Under the pieces are notes generated by a model. That model saw nothing but the letters and a program-made list of their open reading frames with translations, was not told the DNA's origin and made no database searches. Shown here piece after piece: positions 1 through 7,920 of a DNA stretch of 64,000 nucleotides; the first letter of the stretch is position 1; every line of letters begins with the position of its first letter. A program made the position numbers and the translations under genes. The stretch is taken from positions 62,001 through 126,000 of the forward strand of contig JAXLWK010000013.1 of NCBI GenBank assembly GCA_046328525.1, written 5' to 3'. The stretch is from JBDHWG01 sp046328525 (GTDB lineage Bacteria > Chloroflexota > Anaerolineae > Epilineales > JAHCIE01).

Positions 1-300
1 CACGTCGAACCGCTGCAAGCGGTACACGTAGTTGACGGCCTCGCCGCCGACGGTGAAGCTGCCCTCGACACCGCGACCGTTGAACCGCGCGGTGAAGTTG
101 CCGACACCCCCCGCCGCGCCGTTCGCCGGCGCCGTCGGCTGGGCCGGGGGCGGTGGGGCAGCGGGCAGGGCGATCGCCGAAGGCTGGCTCTCGGTCGCCG
201 TCTGCGGCGCGAGGAAGCGATTCAGCAGCCCGCACCCGCCCAGGGTCAGACTCAAAGCCACCAATCCGAGCATCACAATGGCGCGACTCACTCGCGTCAC
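1..300 (-). CDS. Partial lipoprotein (3' end outside window)
   Basis: The reading frame runs off the left edge, so only the first 100 codons are visible. I start it at GTG 300 because a GGAGG ribosome site lies 5 nt upstream. The N-terminus is basic, then hydrophobic, ending in the lipobox LGGC (Cys about residue 23), so the product should be an exported lipoprotein. A Pro/Ala-rich linker (about residues 35-55) follows, then a beta-rich segment (FNGRGVEGSFTVGG) that begins a globular domain I cannot name. It is divergent from the secreted protein at 384. Confidence 0.75.
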   Translation of the reverse strand, partial: MTRVSRAIVMLGLVALSLTLGGCGLLNRFLAPQTATESQPSAIALPAAPPPPAQPTAPANGAAGGVGNFTARFNGRGVEGSFTVGGEAVNYVYRLQRFDV

Positions 301-329
301 ACGAACCTCCTTCTCACAGGGGACTGCGC

Positions 330-335
330 TATAAT
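330..335 (+). promoter_or_regulatory. -10 box upstream of the secreted protein at 384
   Basis: A perfect TATAAT lies about 50 nt upstream of the ATG at 384. The -35 region has no TTG-type match, so only the -10 is supported. Confidence 0.4.
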
Positions 336-383
336 TGGGCCGCGTCCTCGTCAGACGCGGACATTCGCATAGGAGCCAAATCC

Positions 384-1064
384 ATGACGCGCAACGCCGC
401 CCTATTGTTCCTGGCCCTCACTATCCTGCTCCTCACCGCCGCCCCCACCTGGGCCGACCCGTCGCGCCAGGGAACCATCGCCGACCCGTGGACCTACTGC
501 CAGGCCGTGGGGACGATAGACGCGCCGGACGCGCGCTACGTCGGGCCGGCCAACCCGGAGGCCGTCGCCCTGGGCCTGTTCAGGAGCCAGGTTAGCCCCG
601 ACAAGCCCATGGATCCGCAGGTCGTCAAGTCTACCACGTGGCGCTGCGCCGACGGCAAAGTACTGGCATGCAACTTCGGGGCCAACATCCCCTGCCGCGA
701 GAAGGCGAACACCGACAAGACGCCGACGCCGGGCATGAACGACTTCTGCAAGGCCAACCCGGCCAGCGACATTATCCCGCTGGCCGTCACCGGCCACAAC
801 ATGATCTACGCCTGGAAATGCGTCAACGGCGCTCCGGCGATTGACAGGCAGATCACCGAGCCAGACGCCCAGGGCTTCCTCGCCAACGTCTGGCACGCGG
901 TAGACCGACCCCAATCTGTCCCGGCGACCCAGCTCATGCCGACCACCGGCGCGGCGACGCCGAGTAGCGCCGCCCTCGCCGCCCTCGGCGCGCTTCTGCT
1001 GGCTGCCGGTGTCGGCCTGCGCGCCGTGACGAGCAAGCCCCGACTGTCACCCCGAACGAAGTGA
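384..1064 (+). CDS. Secreted protein with sortase-like C-terminal anchor
   Basis: The protein has 226 residues. ATG 384 is chosen over upstream in-frame codons because AGGAG lies 8 nt before it and a clean signal peptide begins there (cleavage near TWA/DP, residue 24). The mature part holds six cysteines (in TYC, WRC, LAC, IPC, DFC, WKC), consistent with three disulfides outside the cell. The C-terminus has MPTTG (residues 185-189), a hydrophobic stretch of about 20 residues and a basic tail (KPRLSPRTK), the layout of a sortase substrate with M in place of L. No sortase gene is in the window. Function of the Cys-rich domain is unknown. Confidence 0.75.
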   Translation: MTRNAALLFLALTILLLTAAPTWADPSRQGTIADPWTYCQAVGTIDAPDARYVGPANPEAVALGLFRSQVSPDKPMDPQVVKSTTWRCADGKVLACNFGANIPCREKANTDKTPTPGMNDFCKANPASDIIPLAVTGHNMIYAWKCVNGAPAIDRQITEPDAQGFLANVWHAVDRPQSVPATQLMPTTGAATPSSAALAALGALLLAAGVGLRAVTSKPRLSPRTK

Positions 1065-1072
1065 GTCCCGGC

Positions 1073-1078
1073 TATACT
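1073..1078 (+). promoter_or_regulatory. -10 box, possibly leaderless start at 1088
   Basis: TATACT ends 9 nt before ATG 1088, and no ribosome-binding site lies between. If active, transcription would start at or next to the ATG. No good -35 is visible. Confidence 0.35.
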
Positions 1079-1087
1079 TATCTCACT

Positions 1088-1963
1088 ATGTCCGACTCTC
1101 TGCCCATCAGCCTTACCGCCATCGAAGCCCACCGCGACGACGTCTACCACCGCCGCTCGCAACTCCGCCTGCGCTCCGTCGAGGAGGCCGGCCGCTGGAT
1201 TGACGCCGTGGGCTTCGCCTTCGTCTTCTCCAACCGCGACTTCGCCATGCCCACCCTGTGGAACGCCGTGGACGGCTCGCCGCGCGCCGGCCCGGAGACG
1301 TTCCACGAGCACTCCGTCGGCCTGGTCTGGGACTGGAAGGACGCGCTGCCCGTCCAGCGCCGCGCCTTCTACGCCAAGCTGCTGCGCGGCAAGCCGATGC
1401 TCGTCTCCCTCGCCTGCGCCCCTGCCTTCTACGCCCTGACCGAGAACTTCGGCGATCCCGACGACTACCTGGCCGAGTATGAGGCCGGCGCCCTGACCCT
1501 TGAAGCGAAGAAGGTCTACGAGGCCCTGCTGGCCCACGGCCAGGCGGCCTCGACGGGCGTGCTGCGGCGGGCGTCAGGGCTAGAGGGCAAGAGCAACGTC
1601 GCCCGCTTCGACCGCGCCATCGCCCAACTTCAGCGCAGCATGCGCATCGCCAAAGTCGGCGTCTCCGACGCGAACCGCTGGGGCTACAGCTACGTCTACG
1701 ACCTCCTGCCCCGCGCCTTCCCCCAGATACCCCAGGCGGCGCGCGGCCTCGGCCGCCGCGAGGCGATGGCCGCGCTCCTGCGCCAGCACCTCCAGAACGT
1801 CGGCGCTGTGCCGACGCGCCAGGTGTCGCGCCTGTTCGAGTGGGACACGCCGACGGTCGAGCGGCTCGTGGCCGGGCTGGCAGCGGAGGGCGCGGCGCGC
1901 GGCGCGGTCGAGGGCCTCGCCGACGACTGCCTGGCCTGGCTGCCGGCCTTCCAAAGGGAGTGA
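1088..1963 (+). CDS. AlkZ-related winged-helix protein
   Basis: The protein has 291 residues and resembles the AlkZ/YcaQ-related proteins common in Chloroflexota. Features I associate with that family are the N-terminal segment GFAFVFSNRDFAMPTLW, the central WDWKDALPVQRRAFYAKLLRG, and a C-terminal winged-helix-like part (about 160-280) with FDRAIAQLQRSMRIAKVG. True AlkZ is a DNA glycosylase acting on crosslinks; catalytic activity here is not shown, and the proteins of this subgroup are uncharacterised as far as I know. The stop is 3 nt before the next start, so it is probably cotranscribed with the MBL hydrolase. Confidence 0.7.
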   Translation: MSDSLPISLTAIEAHRDDVYHRRSQLRLRSVEEAGRWIDAVGFAFVFSNRDFAMPTLWNAVDGSPRAGPETFHEHSVGLVWDWKDALPVQRRAFYAKLLRGKPMLVSLACAPAFYALTENFGDPDDYLAEYEAGALTLEAKKVYEALLAHGQAASTGVLRRASGLEGKSNVARFDRAIAQLQRSMRIAKVGVSDANRWGYSYVYDLLPRAFPQIPQAARGLGRREAMAALLRQHLQNVGAVPTRQVSRLFEWDTPTVERLVAGLAAEGAARGAVEGLADDCLAWLPAFQRE

Positions 1964-1966
1964 ACT

Positions 1967-2839
1967 ATGTCCCCTTTTCATCCCTTCACCGCCGATCTCT
2001 GGGTGGCCCAAAGTCCGCTGTTCGCCACCAACAGCGGCGTCTGGGTGTGCGGCTTCCAGGCCATCCTGATTGACCCGGCCATCTACCCGGCCGAGATCGA
2101 GGCGATGCGCGATTTCCTGGCGGCGCGCGACATCGAAGCCGCGTACCTCGTGCTCACCCACAGCCACTGGGACCACGTCTTCGGCCCGGAGCATTTCCCC
2201 ACCGTCCCCGTCGTCGCCCAGGCCGACTTCTCGCGCTGGGCCGCCGCGCCGGACGCGCGGCTCCTCGACAAGATCGCGCGCTTCGAAGAGGAGGCCGACA
2301 TCCACCGCCACGCGCCCTTCACCATCCCGACGCCCTCTCAGACGTTCGACGCCGAGGGCGAGCTGCCCCTCGGCGACCTGCGCTTGCGCCTGACCCACGC
2401 GCCCGGGCACGCGCCCGACCAGCTCACCGTCTACGACGCCGCCAGCGGGACGCTCTGGGCCGCCGACATGCTCAGCGACCTGGAGATTCCCTTCGTCAGC
2501 GACAGCCTCGCCGCCTACGAGCGCACCCTCGCCGACCTCGCCGCGCGCGACATTCGCGCCCTCGTGCCGGGGCACGGCGCGCCGACGATAGACGCTGGGG
2601 AGATACGGGCGCGGCTCGCCGACGACCGGGCGTACCTGGCCGAGCTGCGAGACAGAGTCGAGCAGGCCGTCGGCGCGGGGAAGACGCTGGACGAGACGGT
2701 CGCCGCCTGCGCCGACATGCGCTTCCGCCATCCCGACGACAACGCCGGCCCGCACCGCCTTAACGTCGAGAGCGTCTACGCCGAGCTAGGTGGAGCGGCG
2801 GACGCGGCCGCCGTCGGCTGGGCCGCCGCCTGGGACTAA
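1967..2839 (+). CDS. MBL-fold metallo-hydrolase
   Basis: The protein has 290 residues and is a soluble metallo-beta-lactamase-fold hydrolase. The dinuclear metal site is complete: THSHWDH (H65, H67, D69, H70), THAPGH (H148), AADML (D167) and PGHG (H203). The C-terminal helical region (about 215-290) is typical of the glyoxalase II/RNase Z-like broad family, which does not fix the substrate. A purine-rich GGGAG precedes the ATG. It follows the AlkZ-related gene by 3 nt and ends about 30 nt before a perfect 28-bp palindrome. Confidence 0.85.
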   Translation: MSPFHPFTADLWVAQSPLFATNSGVWVCGFQAILIDPAIYPAEIEAMRDFLAARDIEAAYLVLTHSHWDHVFGPEHFPTVPVVAQADFSRWAAAPDARLLDKIARFEEEADIHRHAPFTIPTPSQTFDAEGELPLGDLRLRLTHAPGHAPDQLTVYDAASGTLWAADMLSDLEIPFVSDSLAAYERTLADLAARDIRALVPGHGAPTIDAGEIRARLADDRAYLAELRDRVEQAVGAGKTLDETVAACADMRFRHPDDNAGPHRLNVESVYAELGGAADAAAVGWAAAWD

Positions 2840-2870
2840 CCGCCGGCACTATTGCCGCGTTCTGTTCGCG

Positions 2871-2898
2871 GTAGAGACGCGCCATGGCGCGTCTCTAC
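2871..2898. repeat. 28-bp perfect palindrome (family F), copy 1
   Basis: Perfect palindrome with arms GTAGAGACGCGCCA / TGGCGCGTCTCTAC. An identical copy is at 56833-56860 and a copy with one extra central base at 51661-51689. It lies between convergent genes; there is no T-run, so it is unlikely to be a simple terminator. Confidence 0.85.
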
Positions 2899-2930
2899 CA
2901 CCGCCGCCAGAAGCGCTGGAGATGGCTCTT

Positions 2931-3767
2931 TTACACCAGCTTGGGGGAAAGAATCTCCGCGCCGCAGGGCAGGCCGTCCTGCGGCGGCGCGGCCGGCCAA
3001 TGGCCCGTTCCCGCCATCGCCGCGTGGTAGGCCGCCACGGTTTCGGGCAGCGGCGGCAGGCCCAGCTCGCGTTCGAGCGCATCCACACAGCGCTCGAACT
3101 GCCGCTGCGCCATCGCCCGCTCGCCCCGCGCCGCGTAGAGCGTGATGAGGTGGCGGTGGATGTCCTCGGCCAGGTCGTCCGTCGCCAGGTAGCGCTCGCC
3201 CAGGGCAATCGCCGCGCTTGCGTGGCCCGCCTCCCCTTCCAGGAGCATGAGCGCCCGCACGGCCTCCAGGTAGCGCCGCTCCCAGGCCGGCTGCTCCTCG
3301 GCGATCCAGACGTCCACCTCCGGCTCGCGCGCCAGGGAGAAGCTCGCAAGGAACGGTCCACGGTAGAGGGCGACCGCCCGGCGCAGAGTCGCCGGCCGCG
3401 TCCCGGCCAACGCCTGCTCGAGCGCCCAGGTGTCCGCCCACACGCGCTGCGGGTTCAGCCCCACCGTCTCGCTGCTGCTGACGAGGATGTCCGGCGCGGG
3501 GAAAGCGCGGCGCAGGTGGGTAAGCAGGTGACTCAGGTCGCGGTGGGCGACGGCCTCGGGCTGGTCGGGCCAGAAGAGGTAGCACAGATCGGCGCGCGGG
3601 ACGGGGGCGAGATAGGCGGCGAGGCGGTACAGGAGGGCGCGCGCCTGCCGCCGTGGGATGTCGAGAGGCGTGCTGTTCCAGAAAACCTGGGGGTGGCCTA
3701 GCATCCGCACGTGCAGCGGCGCATCCGCGGCGCCGTCCATGCCCGTGGGGCCGAATTGCTCAACCAT
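2931..3767 (-). CDS. SARP-type BTAD transcriptional regulator
   Basis: The protein has 278 residues. The N-terminal part (about 18-110) is an OmpR-like winged helix (VRMLGHPQVFWNSTPL then LLYRLAAYLAPVPRADL...LFWPD), and residues about 115-255 form a bacterial transcriptional activator domain with TPR-like helices (YRGPFLASF, LAEDIHRHLITLYAARGERAMA, YERCVDAL-like spacing, ELGLPPLPET). AGAGGAAA precedes ATG 3767. Proteins of this type often continue into an NB-ARC ATPase and TPRs; this one stops after the BTAD domain, so it is either a minimal regulator or the surviving N-terminal part of a larger one. Target unknown. Confidence 0.85.
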   Translation of the reverse strand: MVEQFGPTGMDGAADAPLHVRMLGHPQVFWNSTPLDIPRRQARALLYRLAAYLAPVPRADLCYLFWPDQPEAVAHRDLSHLLTHLRRAFPAPDILVSSSETVGLNPQRVWADTWALEQALAGTRPATLRRAVALYRGPFLASFSLAREPEVDVWIAEEQPAWERRYLEAVRALMLLEGEAGHASAAIALGERYLATDDLAEDIHRHLITLYAARGERAMAQRQFERCVDALERELGLPPLPETVAAYHAAMAGTGHWPAAPPQDGLPCGAEILSPKLV

Positions 3768-3868
3768 CGTTTCCTCTTTGCGTCTAGTATATCACAAAAG
3801 TGACGCCCCGGAACACTCTGTTTCGTCGTAACGGCGTATGAAGATTAGCAAATTGATGCCGCCATAGT

Positions 3869-3900
3869 GCTCACGCTGGAGATGGCTCTCCAGCGTGAGC
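3869..3900. repeat. Palindromic element, 14-bp stem
   Basis: Arms GCTCACGCTGGAGA / TCTCCAGCGTGAGC with a TGGC loop. A related fragment (GCTGGAGATGGCTCT) lies at about 2918, at the end of the BTAD gene. It is directly followed by a second, unrelated palindrome at 3911. Confidence 0.8.
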
Positions 3901-3910
3901 ACAGGTGGTG

Positions 3911-3939
3911 GTAGGGGCAGGTTTGAAACCTGCCCCTAC
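3911..3939. repeat. 29-bp palindrome (family G), copy 1
   Basis: Arms GTAGGGGCAGGTTT / AAACCTGCCCCTAC around one G. An identical 29-bp copy is at 23737-23765. The gap 3768-4036 otherwise holds only the promoter of the next gene. Confidence 0.85.
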
Positions 3940-3999
3940 GTTCCCGACCACTTCATGTGTAACAGACCACTGGCGAGTCGCCGGGCGCGTGGGCCGCAA

Positions 4000-4029
4000 T
4001 TGGACGGAGGCACGGGCTTGGCGTATCAT
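4000..4029 (+). promoter_or_regulatory. Promoter of the GT4 gene
   Basis: TTGGAC and TATCAT separated by 18 bp. The -10 ends 7 nt before ATG 4037, so the transcript would be leaderless or nearly so. Confidence 0.5.
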
Positions 4030-4036
4030 TTCGCCG

Positions 4037-5164
4037 ATGCTCCCGCCACTACGCTCACCCTACCGTGTCGCCCTTGCCCACGACTGGCTCAATCAGTATG
4101 GCGGCGCGGAGCGCGTCCTCGAGGTGTTCAAGGCGCTGTTCCCCGACGCGCCCGTGTTCACCTCGATGCTCGCGCCCGACGCCATGCCGCCGGTCTACCA
4201 GTCGTGGGACATCCGCACGTCCTACCTGGACCGCTGGCCGATGGTCAAGCAGCGCCACCAGGCGTTTCTGCCCTTCTACCCGTCGGCCTTCGCGTCCCTG
4301 GACCTGGGCGGCTACGACCTGGTCATCAGCAACAAGAGCGCCTTCTGCCACGGCGTGCGCAAACCCGCCGGCGCGCGCCACGTCTGCTACTGCCTGACGC
4401 CGACCCGCTTCGTGTGGAACTTCAGCGACTACGTCGCCCACGAGGACAAGGGGCGGCTGGCGCGGGCCGTCGTCCCGCTGCTGCTGAACCGGCTGCGGGC
4501 GTGGGACTACGCAGCGGCGCAAGAGGTGGACCGCTTCATCGCCATCTCCCGCGCCGTGCGCGACCGCGTCCGCCGCTATTATGGGCGCGACGCCGCCATC
4601 ATCTACCCGCCGGTGGACGTGGCGCGCTACGCCGAAGCCGCCGCGAGCGGGCCGCCGAGGGCGACGGGCGAGCCGTACTGCCTGGTCGTCTCCCGCCTCA
4701 TCCCGTACAAGCGCGTGGACGTGGCGATTGAAGCGTTCAACCGGCTCAAGCGCCGCCTCGTCATCATCGGTGACGGCCGCGACCGCCCGCGCCTGGAGAG
4801 CCTGGCCGGGCCGACGGTCGAGTTCTGGGGGCGGCTGCCCGACGCCGAGATGCGCCGCGCCATGGCCGGCTGCCAGGCGTTCATCTTTCCAGGGCTAGAG
4901 GACTTCGGGCTGACGCCCGTCGAGGCGCAGGCCGCCGGGCGGCCGGTCATCGCCTACGCAGCGGGTGGCGCTCTGGATACCGTGACGCCGGGGCTGACCG
5001 GGGCGCTGTTTTCCCCGCAGACGGCGGAGGCCCTCGCTGAAACCGTCGCCGCGACGGACATGGCGCGCTTCGACCCGAGCGTGTGCCAGGCCAACGCCGC
5101 CCGCTTCGACGTCAGCGTGTTCCGCGCGCGCCTCGCGGAATTCCTAGGCCTGGATTGGAATTAG
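4037..5164 (+). CDS. Glycosyltransferase family 4
   Basis: The protein has 375 residues with a GT-B fold. The N-terminal acceptor-side domain starts VALAHDWLNQYGGAERVLE, and the C-terminal nucleotide-sugar domain has SRLIPYKRVD and VIIGDGRDRPRLE, then the GT4 EX7E signature EDFGLTPVE (E288, E296). It should transfer a sugar in surface-polysaccharide assembly, in keeping with the Wzz-like protein next door; donor and acceptor cannot be told. ATG 4037 is preferred because the N-terminus matches family starts and a promoter -10 lies 7 nt upstream; there is no ribosome site. Confidence 0.9.
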   Translation: MLPPLRSPYRVALAHDWLNQYGGAERVLEVFKALFPDAPVFTSMLAPDAMPPVYQSWDIRTSYLDRWPMVKQRHQAFLPFYPSAFASLDLGGYDLVISNKSAFCHGVRKPAGARHVCYCLTPTRFVWNFSDYVAHEDKGRLARAVVPLLLNRLRAWDYAAAQEVDRFIAISRAVRDRVRRYYGRDAAIIYPPVDVARYAEAAASGPPRATGEPYCLVVSRLIPYKRVDVAIEAFNRLKRRLVIIGDGRDRPRLESLAGPTVEFWGRLPDAEMRRAMAGCQAFIFPGLEDFGLTPVEAQAAGRPVIAYAAGGALDTVTPGLTGALFSPQTAEALAETVAATDMARFDPSVCQANAARFDVSVFRARLAEFLGLDWN

Positions 5165-5305
5165 CGCGTGAACATTGCTGTCAGCCTGAGGTTCCCATGC
5201 CCCCCTCATGGCATTAGGGTCTCGCAGCGACAGCCGCGCTATTTTCATCTCGGCGAAGCATGACAATTCGAGACCCGTTTTCACAAGGATGCGGTAGATA
5301 ACACT

Positions 5306-6007
5306 ATGGAGTTGCGACAGTACTGGGCTATACTCCGACGGCGCTGGTGGGCCGTCCTCATTCCGGTCGTGATCGTCCTCGCGCTGACGCCGTTCCTGCG
5401 CCGCGCCGCGCCGACGGTGTACACCCTCAACGTCGGGCTCCTCGTGGACGTGCCCGACCTGCCGAACACGAGCCTGCTGTCGGTGGACCCGCGCCTGACC
5501 GCGCCCCAGGCCGCCGAGTACCTCGTGGACGACTTCAGCACGTTCGTGCGCGGCTCGGAGTTCCAGCAGATGGTGGCGGCGCGCCTCCCCGACAGTCTCA
5601 AGAGCAACGTCGGCCAGATTTCCAGCACCACCGCCTCCCAAAAGCAGCACCGCACGGTGTCGCTGACGATTACGCGGGAGGCGTCGTCGCCCCAGGCGGC
5701 GCAGGACGAGATGCGAGCGATTGCCGACGCGGTCGTAGCGGCGCTGCGCGAGGACAGCCCGAAGGTGTTCGCGCGCCTCAACGGCCAGCCCGAGGTGAGC
5801 ATCATTGATGGGCCGAGCGTGACCGTCGTCACAGCCGGGCTGCGCGAGCGCCTGGACCTGCCGCTGCGGCTGCTGCTGGCGCTGCTGGCCGGCGTTGGCC
5901 TGGCCTTCTTCCTGCACTACCTGGATACGCGGCTGTACGACACGGGGCAGGTCGAGGGGTTGGGCGTGCGGGTGCTGGGCGAGATTCCGCGCGAGCGGCG
6001 GAAATAG
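5306..6007 (+). CDS. Wzz/YveK-like polysaccharide chain-length protein
   Basis: The protein has 233 residues. The layout is that of Wzz-family proteins: short cytoplasmic start (MELRQYWAILRRRWW), TM1 (about 14-31), an extracytoplasmic domain, and TM2 (about 187-208) followed by a cytoplasmic tail ending LGEIPRERRK. Such proteins set polysaccharide chain length or act as adaptors for a tyrosine kinase; no kinase domain or kinase gene is present here. It sits 141 nt downstream of the GT4 gene. The stop codon overlaps the A-run of the tRNA-operon terminator read on the other strand. Confidence 0.8.
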   Translation: MELRQYWAILRRRWWAVLIPVVIVLALTPFLRRAAPTVYTLNVGLLVDVPDLPNTSLLSVDPRLTAPQAAEYLVDDFSTFVRGSEFQQMVAARLPDSLKSNVGQISSTTASQKQHRTVSLTITREASSPQAAQDEMRAIADAVVAALREDSPKVFARLNGQPEVSIIDGPSVTVVTAGLRERLDLPLRLLLALLAGVGLAFFLHYLDTRLYDTGQVEGLGVRVLGEIPRERRK

Positions 6008-6032
6008 AAAAAGCCCACCGACGAACGGTGGA
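6006..6032 (-). terminator. Rho-independent terminator of the tRNA operon
   Basis: Read on the minus strand: stem CCACCG / CGGTGG with a 5-nt TTCGT loop, followed by GCTTTTTCT. It lies just past the 3' end of tRNA-Met. Confidence 0.85.
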
Positions 6033-6038
6033 CTAAGA

Positions 6039-6110
6039 TGGGGCCGGAAGGAATCGAACCTTCACCAGCCGGTTATGAGCCGGCAGCACGGACCACTGTG
6101 CTACAGCCCC
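6039..6110 (-). tRNA. tRNA-Met (CAT)
   Basis: A 72-nt cloverleaf. Acceptor stem GGGGCTG/CGGCCCC, anticodon stem GCCGG/CCGGC with loop CTCATAA, anticodon CAT, T-loop TTCGATTC, discriminator A. The paired first base argues against an initiator tRNA. A CAT anticodon could also be the lysidine-modified tRNA-Ile2. Last gene of the operon. Confidence 0.9.
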
Positions 6111-6114
6111 GCAA

Positions 6115-6186
6115 AGCGGGCGATGGGATTTGAACCCACGGCATTCTGCTTGGAAGGCAGACGCTCTACCCCTGAGCTACGCCCGC
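6115..6186 (-). tRNA. tRNA-Gly (TCC)
   Basis: A 72-nt cloverleaf. Acceptor GCGGGCG/CGCCCGC, anticodon stem TCTGC/GCAGA with loop CTTCCAA, anticodon TCC, T-loop TTCAAATC, discriminator T. It lies 4 nt upstream of tRNA-Met in the same transcript. Confidence 0.93.
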
Positions 6187-6211
6187 GCACTCTGCTGCGC
6201 AACCCGCCGAG

Positions 6212-6286
6212 TCGGGGCGAGTGGATTTGAACCACCGACCTCCTGGTCCCAAACCAGGCGCGCTAACCGGGCTGCGCCACGCCCCG
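6212..6286 (-). tRNA. tRNA-Pro (TGG)
   Basis: A 75-nt cloverleaf. Acceptor CGGGGCG/CGCCCCG, anticodon stem CCTGG/CCAGG with loop TTTGGGA, anticodon TGG, T-loop TTCAAATC, discriminator A. First gene of the three-tRNA operon. Confidence 0.93.
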
Positions 6287-6297
6287 AAGTATTATGA

Positions 6298-6326
6298 AGT
6301 ATAGCGACATCGCCGGGTTGCGTCAA
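6298..6326 (-). promoter_or_regulatory. Promoter of the tRNA operon
   Basis: On the minus strand TTGACG, a 17-bp spacer, and TATACT. The predicted start is about 5 nt before tRNA-Pro, giving one transcript Pro-Gly-Met ending at the hairpin at 6006-6032. Confidence 0.8.
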
Positions 6327-6381
6327 TTCTGACGTTCCTGCAGCGCCTGTCTTACTCTCCCGCTCGGAGAAGGATTCTGGT

Positions 6382-7389
6382 GTGAGCGACACTCTACCCG
6401 TCGGCAAGTTGCCGCCCCATCTGCTCGTCCCGCTGCTCGCCCGCTACGCGCCGCCCGCGCCTGGCGTCGTCGTCGGGCCGGGCCTGGGGCTGGACGCGGC
6501 GGTCGTCGAGCTGGACGGACGCCTGCTCGTCGCCAAGTCCGACCCGATCACCTTCGCCACCGACGAGATCGGCTGGTACGCCGTCCACGTCAACGCCAAC
6601 GATATCGCCGCCCTCGGCGCGACGCCGCGCTGGTTCCTGGCGACGCTCCTCCTGCCGGAGGCGGCCACGACGGCGGCGCTGGTGGACACCTTACTGGCCC
6701 AAGTCGCGGCGGCGTGCGCCGAAGTCGGCGCGGCCCTGGTCGGCGGCCACACCGAGATCAGCTACGGCCTGGAGCGGCCCATCCTCGTCGGGACGATGCT
6801 CGGCGAGACGACGCGGGAGCGCCTGGTCACGGCGGGCGGGGCGCAGGTGGGCGACGCGGTGCTGCTCACCAAGAGCGTGGCGCTGGAAGGAACGGCGCTC
6901 ATCGCCCGCGAGAAGGCCGACGCCCTGGGCGACCTGGAGGCCGACCTCGCGGCGCGGGCGGGCGCGTTCCTGCACGACCCCGGCATCTCCATCGTGCGCG
7001 ACGCCGCCATCGCCACAGCCCACGGCCACGTTCACGCCATGCACGACCCGACCGAGGGCGGTGTGGCGACCGGTATCCACGAGATGGCAGCGGCGGCGCG
7101 GGTCGGCTTCGAGATTGACGCCGACGCCCTGCCCATCGCGCCGGAGACGAGCGCCCTGTGTCACCGCTTCGGCCTCGACCCGCTGGGCCTGATCTCCTCT
7201 GGCGCGCTGCTGGCGACGCTGCCCCAGGCCGATGTCGCCCCCGTCATCGCGGCGCTCCGGGCGGCGGGCATCGCGGCGGCGCAGATTGGGCGCGTGACGC
7301 CGGCCGAGGACGGGGTGCGCCTGTGCCACGGCCGCCACTGCGCCCCGCTGCCGACGTTCGCCCGCGACGAGCTGGCCCGCCTGTTCTGA
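6382..7389 (+). CDS. AIR synthase-related (PurM/HypE/ThiL superfamily) protein
   Basis: The protein has 335 residues. It starts at GTG 6382, preceded by GGAGAAGGA. The N-terminal half has the superfamily ATP/metal-binding region: SDPITFATDEIGWYAVHVN followed by ANDIAALGATP, then GGHTEIS. The C-terminal half has LLTKSVALEGTALIA and HDPTEGGVATGIHEMA. These fit HypE/ThiL-type ATP-dependent enzymes. No hydrogenase or thiamine gene is nearby and the C-terminus lacks the HypE Pro-Arg-Ile-Cys tail, so the reaction is unknown. Confidence 0.8.
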   Translation: MSDTLPVGKLPPHLLVPLLARYAPPAPGVVVGPGLGLDAAVVELDGRLLVAKSDPITFATDEIGWYAVHVNANDIAALGATPRWFLATLLLPEAATTAALVDTLLAQVAAACAEVGAALVGGHTEISYGLERPILVGTMLGETTRERLVTAGGAQVGDAVLLTKSVALEGTALIAREKADALGDLEADLAARAGAFLHDPGISIVRDAAIATAHGHVHAMHDPTEGGVATGIHEMAAAARVGFEIDADALPIAPETSALCHRFGLDPLGLISSGALLATLPQADVAPVIAALRAAGIAAAQIGRVTPAEDGVRLCHGRHCAPLPTFARDELARLF

Positions 7390-7453
7390 ACACAGGCAAA
7401 GGCGCAACGCCGGACGCCCCTCTTCCTTTGCGTCTCTGCGCCCTGGCGTTGCC
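7390..7453. repeat. Family A palindromic repeat, copy 1
   Basis: Imperfect inverted repeat with arms built from the 8-mer RCGCAAAG and its complement (GGCAAAGGCGCAACG ... CCTTTGCGTCTCTGCG). It fills most of the space before the small membrane-protein gene. Confidence 0.7.
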
Positions 7454-7484
7454 TAAATCTTAGCGCCTGGATGGAGGCGGACTC

Positions 7485-7733
7485 ATGGACGACAAGCCTC
7501 GAACCGAGAAACCCACCAACATGCGCGCCTTCCGGCGCGGCACCGAGATTCGCCTGGCCGTCGCCGTCGTGCTGTTCCTCACCGTGATCGGCAGCGCCCT
7601 GGTGTGGCTGTTCTTCGGCGGCCAGGTCGCGCTGGCAGCCCTCGTCTGCTCCCTCTTCGGCGCCGCCCTCTTCGGCCTCCTCTACGGCGGCATGGCCCTC
7701 CTCGAACGCTGGAACAAAGGTCTCTGGCGCTAG
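7485..7733 (+). CDS. Small two-TM membrane protein
   Basis: The protein has 82 residues. The N-terminus is charged (about 1-22), followed by two hydrophobic helices (about 24-47 and 48-72) and a short basic C-terminus (ERWNKGLWR). GGAGG lies just before ATG 7485. I recognise no family. It stands between two copies of the family A repeat. Confidence 0.6.
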   Translation: MDDKPRTEKPTNMRAFRRGTEIRLAVAVVLFLTVIGSALVWLFFGGQVALAALVCSLFGAALFGLLYGGMALLERWNKGLWR

Positions 7734-7751
7734 AATCCTCTAAAGCCATTT

Positions 7752-7822
7752 GGAACGCAAAGGCGCAGAGACGCAGAGTAGGAAGTCAGACCGGTCTTCC
7801 CTTTGCGTCTCTGCGTTCCTTT
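7752..7822. repeat. Family A palindromic repeat, copy 2
   Basis: Left arm GGAACGCAAAGGCGCAGAG and right arm CTTTGCGTCTCTGCGTTCC around a variable centre. It lies about 100 nt upstream of the ferritin-like gene. Confidence 0.8.
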
Positions 7823-7920
7823 CTCTCCGCGGTTGGGGAAATCCGACGCGCGCCGTGCTGCGTTGACTGAGCATGGGCGACTTACGTCGCAACTCATTCC
7901 AGTTGAGCGCGGGGGATGAC

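Noticed and set aside
2871..2898. Palindrome as bidirectional terminator between convergent genes
   Set aside because: No T-run on either side, and an identical copy sits inside the ffh operon where a terminator would cut off rpsP.
3905..4036. Upstream extension of the GT4 gene
   Set aside because: It runs through the family G palindrome and the promoter; family similarity begins after ATG 4037.
6382..7389. HypE hydrogenase maturation protein
   Set aside because: No C-terminal Cys tail and no hyp or hydrogenase genes nearby; kept at superfamily level.
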